This document shows positions 1 through 8,120 of a stretch of DNA of 48,831 nucleotides, piece by piece. Both the position numbers and the translations under genes were made by a program. The stretch is from Rhodospirillaceae bacterium. Lineage in GTDB: Bacteria; Pseudomonadota; Alphaproteobacteria; SMXQ01. Position 1 is the first letter of the stretch, and the number at the start of each line of letters is the position of its first letter. The stretch spans positions 1 through 48,831 of the forward strand of contig CANJIM010000014.1 in NCBI GenBank assembly GCA_947474495.1. The letters run 5' to 3'. The notes under the pieces are model-generated. The model was given only the letters and a program-made list of their open reading frames with translations. It was not told where the DNA came from and did not search any database.

Positions 1-102
1 GGCCGCATTCTCGCGAATATCGATTATTGGCGCGAAGCGCCGTTGTGGGAGCCGGATTCGATCGCCAAAGCGACCGCCGGCTGGTTCAAGGCGCTATCGT
101 AA
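1..102 (+). CDS. C-terminal end of a truncated protein, probably a sugar epimerase/dehydratase
   Basis: The first 33 codons of the window are open in frame 1 and end at TAA (100-102). The tail contains NIDYWREAPLWEP and ends GWFKALS. It resembles the C-terminus of NAD-dependent epimerase/dehydratases from capsule and O-antigen loci, but it is too short to prove the family. It lies 13 bases upstream of the kinase/cytidylyltransferase gene on the same strand, so it is probably the preceding operon member. The start lies outside the window. Confidence 0.5.
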   Translation, partial: GRILANIDYWREAPLWEPDSIAKATAGWFKALS

Positions 103-115
103 CGGGGTTGCGGGG

Positions 116-1675
116 ATGATGGACGAAGCCAGCAAGAAGATCGTCAACCATAAGATCGTCACGGTCGAAAAGTTGCGCGAGATTATCGGCGGCTTGCCGC
201 GCAAGAAGTCGGTCATCATGTGCCACGGGACATTCGACATCGTCCATCCAGGCCACGTACGCCATCTGCTATACGCCAAGAGCAAGGCCGACGTGCTGAT
301 CGCCAGCCTGACCTGCGACGATCACATCAAGAAGGCGAACTTCCGCCCCTATGTCCCGGAAGACCTGCGCGCGATCAACCTCGCCGCGCTTGAAGTGGTC
401 GATTACGTGATCGTCGACCGCGAGCCGACGCCGCTGAAGAACATCAACACGCTGCAGCCCGATTATTTTGCCAAGGGCTACGAATACGGCTCGACAGGCC
501 TGCCGCCCAAGACCCAGGAAGAGAAGAAAGCCGTCGAGGCCTACGGCGGACAGATCATCTTCACGCCGGGCGATATCGTCTATTCCTCGTCTCACATCAT
601 CGAAAGATTCCCCCCTAACCTGTCGACCGAGAAGCTGATCATGCTGCTCGACGCCGAGAATATCTCGTTCGGCGACCTGCACGCAGCGGTCGACGGCATG
701 AAGGGCACGAAGGTGCATGTCGTCGGCGACACCATCGTCGACAGCTATACGCACACGACGCTTATCGGCGGCATGACCAAGACACCGACCATGAGCGTGC
801 GCTTCGAAGAAAAGCAGGACTTCGTCGGCGGCGCGGGCATCGTCGCCAAGCATATCGGCGCGGCTGGGGCGGACGTCACATTCTCCACCGTGCTCGGCGT
901 CGACGCGCTGGCGGACTTCGTGCTCGACGATCTCGCCAAGTCCGGCGTTAAATGCCTGCCGATCAAGGACAAGACTCGCCCGACGATCAACAAGAACGTG
1001 ATTATCGCCGGCAACTACCATCTGCTGAAGATCGACACGCTCGACAACCGTTCGATCGCCGAAGATATCGTAAAGAAGCTGTCGGACCAGATGGTCGAGG
1101 CCAAACCGGAGATCGTCGTGTTCAGCGATTTCCGCCATGGCATGTTCAACCGCGACACCATCGGCCCCCTCACCGCAGCGATCCCCGAAGGGGTCATGAA
1201 GATCGCCGACAGCCAGGTGGCCAGCCGCTGGGGCAACATTCTCGAATTCCAGGGCTTCGACTTGATCACGCCGAACGAACGCGAGGCGCGCTTCGCCCTC
1301 GGCGACCAGGATTCGGTCGTCCGTCCGCTCGGCCTCGAGCTCTATCGCCGCGCCAACTGCAAGCTGCTGATCCTCAAGATGGGCGAGCGCGGCCTGCTGA
1401 CCTATCGCGGCATGCCGAAAGCCGAAGAAGACGTGCGCGCTTTCTTCGCCGTCGACACCTTCTGCCAGAACGTGGTGGACGCGGTCGGCGCCGGCGACGC
1501 GCTGCTCGCCTACGCATCCCTCGCCTTGAAGGTAACCGGCAAAGGTGTCATCGCCTCCGTTCTCGGGTCGGTGGCCGCGGCGCTGGCCTGCGAGCAGGAA
1601 GGCAATATCCCGATCGGGCCCGAGGACGTCCATGCTCGCCTCAACTTGATTGAAAGCCATGTCAATTATGGTTGA
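116..1675 (+). CDS. Bifunctional nucleotidyltransferase-PfkB sugar kinase, HldE-like with reversed domain order
   Basis: This 519-residue protein probably phosphorylates a sugar or sugar phosphate and couples it to a nucleotide, as HldE does for ADP-heptose. The N-terminal domain (about 30-165) is a cytidylyltransferase-like Rossmann fold with HGTFDIVHPGH at residues 37-47, the HxGH nucleotide-binding motif. The C-terminal domain (about 190-519) is a PfkB/ribokinase fold with a Gly-rich start (FVGGAG) and the catalytic DAVGAGD at 455-461. Canonical HldE has the kinase first and the nucleotidyltransferase second; here the order is swapped. Two ATGs stand in tandem (116 and 119) after a GGGG-rich stretch. 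It heads the sugar operon. The true substrate is unknown; no gmhA or gmhB is seen in the window, so a heptose is possible but unproven. Confidence 0.88.
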   Translation: MMDEASKKIVNHKIVTVEKLREIIGGLPRKKSVIMCHGTFDIVHPGHVRHLLYAKSKADVLIASLTCDDHIKKANFRPYVPEDLRAINLAALEVVDYVIVDREPTPLKNINTLQPDYFAKGYEYGSTGLPPKTQEEKKAVEAYGGQIIFTPGDIVYSSSHIIERFPPNLSTEKLIMLLDAENISFGDLHAAVDGMKGTKVHVVGDTIVDSYTHTTLIGGMTKTPTMSVRFEEKQDFVGGAGIVAKHIGAAGADVTFSTVLGVDALADFVLDDLAKSGVKCLPIKDKTRPTINKNVIIAGNYHLLKIDTLDNRSIAEDIVKKLSDQMVEAKPEIVVFSDFRHGMFNRDTIGPLTAAIPEGVMKIADSQVASRWGNILEFQGFDLITPNEREARFALGDQDSVVRPLGLELYRRANCKLLILKMGERGLLTYRGMPKAEEDVRAFFAVDTFCQNVVDAVGAGDALLAYASLALKVTGKGVIASVLGSVAAALACEQEGNIPIGPEDVHARLNLIESHVNYG

Positions 1676-1705
1676 GCCGCTTCGCTCCGCCATAGGCGCC
1701 GCCCG

Positions 1706-2632
1706 ATGCGGGTGATCGTCGCCGGCATGGGCGTGCAGGGCCACAAGCGCCTGCGCATCGCCGGGGCGGACGCCGTGGCCACGGTCGACCCGATTGCCGA
1801 TGGTGTGAAATACCGCACCGTCGAAGAGGTGCCACTCGACAGCTACGATGCGGCGCTGCTCTGCGTGCCCGACACGCCGAAGGTCGCTTTGCTTCGCCAT
1901 CTGCTCGGCAACGGCAAGCACGCCCTCGTCGAAAAGCCGCTGTTCGCCGCCGACACTGCCGAGCTCGACGGACTGGAAAAATTGGCGCGTGCCAATAACG
2001 CGGTCTGCTACACCGCCTACAACCATCGCTTCGAGCCGCATTACGCCGCCATGGCGGACCTGATCCGTTCGGGCAGTTTGGGCGAGATCTATCGCTGCCG
2101 CATGTTCTATGGCAACGGAACGGCGCGCCTTGTGCGCGATTCGGCCTGGCGCGACGAAGGCGCCGGCGTGCTGCCCGACCTCGGATCGCACCTACTGGAT
2201 ACTTGCCGCTTCTGGTTCGGCGATTTCGCCGACGATTTCCGCGTCGTCTCGGCCGACCGCTTCGAGAACCGCGCCTTCGACCATGTGGTGATCGCCAATG
2301 GCGGGCCGTTGCGCGTCGAGTTGGAAATGACGCTGCTGTCCTGGCGCAATCATTTCACCTGCGACATCTTCGCCGAGAAAGGCACTGCGCATATCTCCTC
2401 GCTGTGCAAATGGGGCCCGACGACAATGACGGTGCGCAAGCGCGTGCTGCCCAGCGGCCGCCCGGCCGAGGAAGAGAAGACGCTGGTGCAAGAAGACCCG
2501 ACCTGGGCGCTGGAATATGCGCATTTCAAGGCCCTCTGCGAGAAACGGACGCCGACCGACATGAGCAACGACAAATGGCTCAACGGACTGCTCGGCCGGC
2601 TGGCCGACGAAGCCCTGCGGGCGGCAAAATGA
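1706..2632 (+). CDS. Gfo/Idh/MocA-family oxidoreductase
   Basis: This 308-residue NAD(P)-dependent sugar oxidoreductase has the N-terminal Rossmann motif AGMGVQG (residues 6-12), the family signature VEKP at 75-78 (Lys77 is the usual active-site lysine) and YNHRFEPHY, typical of the cofactor/substrate cleft. Family members oxidise or reduce ring hydroxyls or nucleotide sugars in the cytoplasm. The gene follows the kinase/nucleotidyltransferase by 30 bases and its stop overlaps the next start (ATGA at 2629-2632), so it is translationally coupled to the dehydrogenase-like gene. The ribosome binding site is weak. The specific substrate cannot be read from sequence. Confidence 0.88.
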   Translation: MRVIVAGMGVQGHKRLRIAGADAVATVDPIADGVKYRTVEEVPLDSYDAALLCVPDTPKVALLRHLLGNGKHALVEKPLFAADTAELDGLEKLARANNAVCYTAYNHRFEPHYAAMADLIRSGSLGEIYRCRMFYGNGTARLVRDSAWRDEGAGVLPDLGSHLLDTCRFWFGDFADDFRVVSADRFENRAFDHVVIANGGPLRVELEMTLLSWRNHFTCDIFAEKGTAHISSLCKWGPTTMTVRKRVLPSGRPAEEEKTLVQEDPTWALEYAHFKALCEKRTPTDMSNDKWLNGLLGRLADEALRAAK

Positions 2633-3909
2633 GCCAGCCACGCATCGCCTACGTCGGCATGACCCATCTCGGCATCTGCTCGGCCATCGCCGCCGCGAGC
2701 AAGGGCTTCGAGACGATCTGCTTCGACCCTGACACGGCACGCATCACGGCGCTCGACGCCGGCAAGCTGCCCGTGGTCGAACCCGATCTCGACGAGCTGC
2801 TGGCGAGCAACCGCTCGCGCATTATTTTCACTGCCGACGTCGCCGCGCTCGCCAAGGCCGACGTGATCTATGTCGCGCCCGACGTGCCGACCGACGACGC
2901 CGGCAGCAGCGACCTGGCGCCGATCAAATCATTGCTCGCCCTGATCGAGCCGGCGCTGGCGAAAGACAGCGTGACGGTTATCCTCAGCCAGGTGCCGCCG
3001 GGTTTCTCGCGCGTCCATGCCTTTGCCGGCCGTCCGTTCTATTACCAGGTGGAAACGCTGGTGTTCGGCCGCGCCGTCGAACGCGCCACGCTGCCCGAGC
3101 GCTTCATCATCGGCTGCGCCGATCCCAAAGCGCCGTTGCCGCAGTCTTTCAAGACCTTTCTCGATGCCTTCGGCTGCCCGTTGCTGCCCATGCGCTACGA
3201 AAGTGCCGAGCTGGCCAAGATTTCGATCAACTGCTGCCTCGTCGCCTCCGTGACGGTCGCCAACACGCTCGCTGAACTATGCGAGCATATCGGCGCCGAA
3301 TGGACCGAGATCGCCCCGGCGCTCAAGCTCGACAAGCGGATCGGCGCCTTTTCCTATCTCGCTGCCGGCCTCGGCCTGTCGGGGGGCAATCTCGAGCGCG
3401 ATCTCGCCACGGTGGAGAATTTCGCCCGCGACCACGGCTCGGACGCCAGCCTGATCGAGGCCTTCATCCACAACAGCAAGCACCGCAAGGACTGGCCGCT
3501 GCGCACGCTGCATAAAGCGCTGCTCGACGACAAACCGGATGCGGTGATCGGCGTGCTCGGGCTCGCCTACAAGGAAAACACCCACTCGACGAAAAACTCG
3601 CCGTCGCTTGCCCTGCTGCGCCATCTGCATCCCTGGGCGGTGCGTCTGTTCGACCCGGTGGTGCCGGCGATCGCGGCCGAGCACCCGCGCAGCACCGCTT
3701 GCGCAAGCGCCCTCGACGTCGCCAAGGGCGTCGACGCCCTCATCGTCATGACGCCATGGCCGGCCTTCTGCAAACTGGCCGCCGCCGACATCAAAGCCGC
3801 CATGCGCGGACGGTTGGTGATCGACCCTTACCGCATGCTTGACGGCGCGGCATTGACCAAAGCGGGCCTGACGCATATCACCTTGGGAGTGGGCGCGCCG
3901 CAAGCCTGA
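2629..3909 (+). CDS. UDP-glucose/GDP-mannose dehydrogenase-like protein lacking the catalytic cysteine
   Basis: The 426-residue protein has the three-part layout of nucleotide-sugar dehydrogenases: an N-terminal NAD domain (RIAYVGMTHLG), a helical centre, and a C-terminal domain with GLAYKENTHSTKNSP and LFDPVV. The family active-site signature is GGxCxxKD, whose Cys forms the thioester. Here it reads GLSGGNLERD, with Asn254 (AAT, 3388-3390) in the Cys position and Arg before the Asp. The N-terminal GxGxxG is also altered. Normal two-step oxidation to a uronic acid is therefore unlikely; a one-step oxidation, an epimerisation or a different chemistry is possible. I set the start at 2629, where ATG overlaps the preceding TGA. 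The longer open frame upstream is only read-through of the neighbour's region. Confidence 0.85.
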   Translation: MSQPRIAYVGMTHLGICSAIAAASKGFETICFDPDTARITALDAGKLPVVEPDLDELLASNRSRIIFTADVAALAKADVIYVAPDVPTDDAGSSDLAPIKSLLALIEPALAKDSVTVILSQVPPGFSRVHAFAGRPFYYQVETLVFGRAVERATLPERFIIGCADPKAPLPQSFKTFLDAFGCPLLPMRYESAELAKISINCCLVASVTVANTLAELCEHIGAEWTEIAPALKLDKRIGAFSYLAAGLGLSGGNLERDLATVENFARDHGSDASLIEAFIHNSKHRKDWPLRTLHKALLDDKPDAVIGVLGLAYKENTHSTKNSPSLALLRHLHPWAVRLFDPVVPAIAAEHPRSTACASALDVAKGVDALIVMTPWPAFCKLAAADIKAAMRGRLVIDPYRMLDGAALTKAGLTHITLGVGAPQA

Positions 3910-3943
3910 CGGCAGCACCCTCCCCCTGACACACGGAACCCCC

Positions 3944-4828
3944 ATGCTCGAACATCTGCAGCTCAAGCCGACTGTACCGCCCCGCACCGTCGTCATCGGG
4001 TCCGGCGGCTTTGTCGGCGGCGCGATCTTGCGCGAGTTGGCCGACCGCGCCATGCCGGCGCTCGGCCTGACGCGCAAGGAAGCCGACCTGCTCGCCCCCG
4101 GCGGTGGCAACGCCATCGCCGGCCACCTCAAGCCTGGCGATAGCGTCGTCTTCGTCTCGGCCATCGCGCCTGCCAAGACCGTGACGCAACTGATGGACAA
4201 CCTCCGCATGGCCGAAACGGCTTGCCGGGCCTTCGCCACAGTCATGCCCGGCCATCTCCTCTACATCAGCTCCGACGCGATCTACGCCGACGACGCCAAC
4301 CCCGTCACCGAATCCTCCCACGCCGCGCCGACCACAACCCACGGCATGATGCACGCCGCGCGCGAACTGATGTTCAAGACTGCCGTCACCTGCCCGTTCG
4401 CCGCCCTGCGTCCGACGCTGATCTATGGCGCGCGCGATCCGCATTCCGGCTACGGCCCCAACCGCTTTCGCCGCCAAGCTGCCAAAGGCGAGCCGATCTC
4501 GATCTTCGGCGAGGGTGAGGAGCGGCGCGACCATGTGCTGGTCGACGACGTAGCCCGCCTCGCGGCGCTGATCCTGCTGCACAAGAGCTACGGCGCGCTC
4601 AACGCCGTCACCGGCGTCTCGACCGCGTTCCACGACATCGCCGGCATGGTCGCGGCGCAGTCTCCCGGCGGCAAGGTCGTCCTGCTGCCGCGCCCAGGCC
4701 CGCGCGCCCATCTGTTGCACCGCTTTTTCGATATCACCGGCTGCCTCAAGGCCTTTCCGGACTTCCGTTACGTCCGACTCGCCGACGGCATCGCCGACGT
4801 TCACAAACAAACCGTAGGGCAATCCTGA
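3944..4828 (+). CDS. SDR-family NAD(P)-dependent epimerase/dehydratase-like protein with altered catalytic dyad
   Basis: This is a 294-residue extended-SDR protein. The nucleotide-binding motif is GSGGFVGG near residue 22, and RPTLIYGARDPHSGYGPNRF and DHVLVDDVARL match the substrate-side motifs of NAD-dependent epimerases. At the catalytic YxxxK position the sequence is HGMMH, so both Tyr (His133) and Lys (His137) are replaced. Ser-Ser before the dyad (YISSDAIY) is kept. Activity may rest on another residue, or the protein may act as a reductase or binding partner. The stop overlaps the next ATG by one base (TGATG). Confidence 0.82.
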   Translation: MLEHLQLKPTVPPRTVVIGSGGFVGGAILRELADRAMPALGLTRKEADLLAPGGGNAIAGHLKPGDSVVFVSAIAPAKTVTQLMDNLRMAETACRAFATVMPGHLLYISSDAIYADDANPVTESSHAAPTTTHGMMHAARELMFKTAVTCPFAALRPTLIYGARDPHSGYGPNRFRRQAAKGEPISIFGEGEERRDHVLVDDVARLAALILLHKSYGALNAVTGVSTAFHDIAGMVAAQSPGGKVVLLPRPGPRAHLLHRFFDITGCLKAFPDFRYVRLADGIADVHKQTVGQS

Positions 4829-5484
4829 TGGCCGAGATCAACCTGCTCGACAAGTTACCCAAAAGCCAGCGCAAGGTCGAGGCGCGCAAAAACGCTAAGA
4901 CTGAAGAGCACATCCGCATTGCGCGCGAGTACGGCGAAATGTATTTCGACGGTCCGCGCGAATACGGCTATGGCGGCTATCGCTACGACGGCCGCTGGGT
5001 GCCGGTGGCGCAGGACATGATCAAGCATTTCGAATTGAAGCCAGGCGACCGCGTGCTCGACATCGGCTGCGCCAAGGGCTTCCTGGTGAAGGACTTCATG
5101 AAGGCCCTGCCCGGCCTCGAGGCCTTCGGCATGGACGTCTCGAAATACGCGCTGATGCATTGCGAGCCGGAAGTCGTCGGCCGCCTGCAGATCGGCAATG
5201 CGATGGAGCTGCCCTTCCCGGACAACAGTTTCAAGGCCGCGATCTCGCTCAACACGCTGCACAACCTCGCGCGCGAGGACCTCAAGACAGCGCTGAAGGA
5301 GATGCAGCGCGTCTCGGGCGGCCGCGCCTTCGTGCAGGTCGACAGCTACCGCACCCCCGAGCAGAAAGTGCGATTCGAGGACTGGGTGCTGACGGCCAAG
5401 TTCCACGACTATCCGGACGGCTGGATCAAATTGTTCAATGAGGCCGGCTACACCGGGGACTATTATTGGACCATCATCGGCTAG
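4828..5484 (+). CDS. SAM-dependent class I methyltransferase
   Basis: This 218-residue cytoplasmic methyltransferase has motif I VLDIGCAKGFL (about 75-85), acidic GMDVSKYAL for the ribose-binding strand, and AISLNTLHNL for motif IV in the Methyltransf_11 style. A basic N-terminal segment (residues 1-35) precedes it. It is coupled to the upstream SDR (one-base overlap) and followed after 12 bases by the transketolase N-subunit. The most likely role is methylation of a nucleotide-activated sugar made by this operon; the acceptor is unknown. Confidence 0.85.
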   Translation: MAEINLLDKLPKSQRKVEARKNAKTEEHIRIAREYGEMYFDGPREYGYGGYRYDGRWVPVAQDMIKHFELKPGDRVLDIGCAKGFLVKDFMKALPGLEAFGMDVSKYALMHCEPEVVGRLQIGNAMELPFPDNSFKAAISLNTLHNLAREDLKTALKEMQRVSGGRAFVQVDSYRTPEQKVRFEDWVLTAKFHDYPDGWIKLFNEAGYTGDYYWTIIG

Positions 5485-5496
5485 GGAGTTGACCGC

Positions 5497-6321
5497 ATGG
5501 CCACAGGCAAGAACGCCTTCAACGCGGACGCCGCAAAACTGCGCGTCAACCGCTACCGTAAGCGCATCCTGGAAGTCTCCCAGCAGGTCCAGGCGCTGCA
5601 CATCGGCTCGGCCTATTCCTGCACCGAGATCGTCGACGTCGTCTACAACGGCCTGATGCGTCACGGCGAGGCCGGCGGCACACGCGACATCTTCCTGATG
5701 TCGAAGGGCCACGGCTGCATGATCCAATATGCCATCCTGGAAGAGCGCGGCACGCTGACCCGCGCCGAAATGAATGGCTATTGCACGCCGACGGGGCGCC
5801 TCGGCTGCCATCCCGACCACGGCAATCCCGGCATCGAGGCGGCGACTGGCGCGCTCGGCCACGGCCTCGCGATGGCCGTCGGCATGGCGCTCGCCGAGCG
5901 TGGCCGCAAGCGCGACACCATCGTCTACACGGTACTGTCGGACGGCGAACTGCAGGAAGGCTCGACCTGGGAAGCAACGCTCATGGCCTCGTCCTTCGGC
6001 GTGAAGAACCTCGTCGCCTTCGTCGACAACAATGACTTCCAGAGCCTCGGCCGCACCTCGCAGACGCATCCGAGTTTCTACCCTGTGGTCGAGAAATATC
6101 TTGCCTTCGGTTGGGAAAGCGTCGAGGTCGACGGCCATGATTCGGCGGCCATCCACGATGCTGTCGCCTCGCGCAAGGGCGACAAACCGCTGATGGTCGT
6201 CGCCAAGACGACCAAGGGCAAGGGCATCAGCTACATGGAAAACGTGCCGATCTGGCACTACCGCTCGCCCAACAAGGACGAATACCAGCAAGCCCTGAAA
6301 GAACTGGAGGCCGCGCTGTGA
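5497..6321 (+). CDS. Transketolase-like protein, N-terminal (ThDP-binding) subunit
   Basis: The 274-residue protein corresponds to the N-terminal half of transketolase. The thiamine-diphosphate/Mg motif is SDGELQEGS (Asp149, Gly150) with NN at 178-179, and SKGHGCMIQYA and GALGHGLAMAVGMAL are typical of the family. Split transketolases transfer two-carbon ketol units between sugars and, in biosynthetic loci, are often used for secondary sugars rather than the pentose-phosphate pathway. A good GGGAG ribosome site precedes the ATG. The stop overlaps the GTG of the C-subunit gene (GTGA at 6318-6321), so both subunits are made together. A truncated paralogue of this N-subunit lies at 23346-23453 on the other strand. 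Confidence 0.92.
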   Translation: MATGKNAFNADAAKLRVNRYRKRILEVSQQVQALHIGSAYSCTEIVDVVYNGLMRHGEAGGTRDIFLMSKGHGCMIQYAILEERGTLTRAEMNGYCTPTGRLGCHPDHGNPGIEAATGALGHGLAMAVGMALAERGRKRDTIVYTVLSDGELQEGSTWEATLMASSFGVKNLVAFVDNNDFQSLGRTSQTHPSFYPVVEKYLAFGWESVEVDGHDSAAIHDAVASRKGDKPLMVVAKTTKGKGISYMENVPIWHYRSPNKDEYQQALKELEAAL

Positions 6322-7229
6322 GAAATACCTTCTCCGAAGCGCTTTACGACGAAGCCAAGAAGAACCCCGACATCTACATAGTCGTCGCCGACATCTCGCC
6401 GGGCGGTACCATCGCGAAGTTCTCGACGGAATATCCCGAGCGCTTCATTAATGTCGGCGTTGCCGAACAGAGCATGATCGGTATCGCCGCAGGCCTGGCG
6501 CTACGCGGCTGCCAGCCTTTTGCCTACACCATCGCCACTTTCTCGCTTTATCGTCCGTTCGAGATGGTGCGTGACGACCTGTGCTACCAGAACCTGCCGG
6601 TGACCGTCGTCGGCATGGGCTCGGGCGTGATCTATTCGACGCTCGGCGGCACGCACCACACGCAGGAAGACATCGCGGTGGCCGGCGCCATTCCCAACAT
6701 GCAGATCATCGCGCCCTGCGATCCGGCGGAATGCACCGAAGCGACACGCCACTGCGCGACGCAGAAGGTCGGCCCGATCTACTTGCGTATCGGCAAGACC
6801 GGCGAGCCCAACCTCACCAAGGACGCCGAGCCCTGGCAATTCGGCAAGCTGCGCTACCTGCGGCGCGGCAGCGACGTCTGCATCCTGTCCTACGGTGTCA
6901 TCATGAAGATGGCGACTCAGATCGCCGACAGCCTGGCGGTGGGGGGTAAGTCGGTTTCGCTCGTCTCCTGCCATACGCTCAAGCCGCTCGACCGCGAGGG
7001 AATCGCCCAGGCGCTCAGGACCCATAAGCAGGTCATCGTCATCGAGGAACATGCGCCGCAGGGCGGCCTCGCGCCGCAGACCAAGCAGATCGCCTGGGAC
7101 ATCAAGGCAACCTGCCGGCTCGACACCTTCACCCTGCAGGACAAGTTCATCCACAACTATGGCTCGCACGACGACCTGCTGGCGGCGCATGGCCTCTCGC
7201 CGCAGCGCATTCTCGTAGCCATCGCCTGA
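6318..7229 (+). CDS. Transketolase-like protein, C-terminal (pyrimidine-binding) subunit
   Basis: This 303-residue partner of the preceding gene starts at GTG 6318. It has the pyrimidine-binding domain with the proton-relay Glu in NVGVAEQS (Glu50), GTHHTQEDIAV, and the C-terminal transketolase domain (VIVIEEHAPQGGLA). Together the two chains would form the alpha2-beta2 ThDP enzyme. Its place among nucleotide-sugar genes suggests that it builds or extends the carbon skeleton of an unusual sugar. That is an inference; a housekeeping transketolase would normally be a single chain. Confidence 0.92.
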   Translation: MRNTFSEALYDEAKKNPDIYIVVADISPGGTIAKFSTEYPERFINVGVAEQSMIGIAAGLALRGCQPFAYTIATFSLYRPFEMVRDDLCYQNLPVTVVGMGSGVIYSTLGGTHHTQEDIAVAGAIPNMQIIAPCDPAECTEATRHCATQKVGPIYLRIGKTGEPNLTKDAEPWQFGKLRYLRRGSDVCILSYGVIMKMATQIADSLAVGGKSVSLVSCHTLKPLDREGIAQALRTHKQVIVIEEHAPQGGLAPQTKQIAWDIKATCRLDTFTLQDKFIHNYGSHDDLLAAHGLSPQRILVAIA

Positions 7230-7244
7230 TCTTCCGGGGACACC

Positions 7245-8120
7245 ATGCGGGTGCTAGTCACAGGAGTCTCCGGCTTTGCCGGCAGTGTCGTCGCCAGGCA
7301 TCTGGCGGCGAGAGGCCATGACGTCACCGGGCTCTACCGGCACGGCCTCGGCTTCGCCGGGCGCCTGCCCGGCCAAGCCGGCCTGACGTTCGTCCAGGGC
7401 GACCTGATGGGCCTGGTGGGCCTATCCGGGCCCTTCGAAGCGGTGATCCATGCCGCAGCCACCTCGCCCGGGCCCGGCATCGACGACGCCATGGTGCTGC
7501 GCGACGGGCTCGACGCGACGAGGGCCCTGCTCGCCAGGATGCGTGCCTGGAACAGTCGCAAGCTGGTGTTCCTCTCGTCGCTCTCGCTGTACGGCGACAT
7601 CGACAGCCCCGTGGTGGACGAGACGACCCCCATTCTCCGCTCCGACGCCTATGGCCTGTCCAAGGCGGGTGCAGAACGCATAATCGCCGACGAAGCCGGC
7701 TGGCTATCCGCCGTCGCGCTGCGCCTGCCCGGCGTCATCGGTCCCGGCGCCCATCGCAACTGGCTGTCGCGCGTCGCCGCCAAGTTGCGCGCCGACCAGC
7801 CAGTACGCGCCTTCAACCTGGACGCGCCGTTCAACAACGCTTGCTATGTCGCCGACCTGGCCCGCCTCGCGCAAAGCCTGACGCTGCGCGACTGGACGGG
7901 ATTCGACGCAATGGTGCTCGGCGCGCGCGGCACCGTTTCTGTGCGCGACGCCATCGAAATACTGGCGAACAGCATGGACGTCGATTGCCGCATCGAAGAG
8001 GTGCCAGCGGCCAAGCCCAGCTTCCTGCTGTCGAGCGACCATGCCATCGCGGACTGGGGCTACGATCCGATGGAAATCGGCGCGATGATCGCGCGTTATG
8101 GCGGAGAAATCGCCCCTTAA
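7245..8120 (+). CDS. SDR-family NAD-dependent epimerase/reductase
   Basis: This 291-residue extended SDR has N-terminal GVSGFAG (residues 7-13), the SSLSLYGDID segment with catalytic Ser, and an intact YGLSK dyad (Tyr and Lys). It is a clear paralogue of the frameshifted SDR at 20959-21775: both share SLYG/SVYG-AIDS, RLPG-x-x-G-x-G-x-H and FNN-x-x-YV-x-DL. It ends the + strand operon and overlaps the convergent NUDIX gene by four bases at the stop codons. Role: redox or epimerisation of a sugar nucleotide; the substrate is unknown. Confidence 0.87.
   Translation: MRVLVTGVSGFAGSVVARHLAARGHDVTGLYRHGLGFAGRLPGQAGLTFVQGDLMGLVGLSGPFEAVIHAAATSPGPGIDDAMVLRDGLDATRALLARMRAWNSRKLVFLSSLSLYGDIDSPVVDETTPILRSDAYGLSKAGAERIIADEAGWLSAVALRLPGVIGPGAHRNWLSRVAAKLRADQPVRAFNLDAPFNNACYVADLARLAQSLTLRDWTGFDAMVLGARGTVSVRDAIEILANSMDVDCRIEEVPAAKPSFLLSSDHAIADWGYDPMEIGAMIARYGGEIAP

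Noticed and set aside
269-2191. Long minus-strand open frame (640 residues) over the kinase/nucleotidyltransferase gene
   Set aside because: It is rich in Arg, His, Asp and Val repeats typical of antisense reading in high-GC DNA, has no recognisable domain, and covers genes with clear motifs on the other strand.
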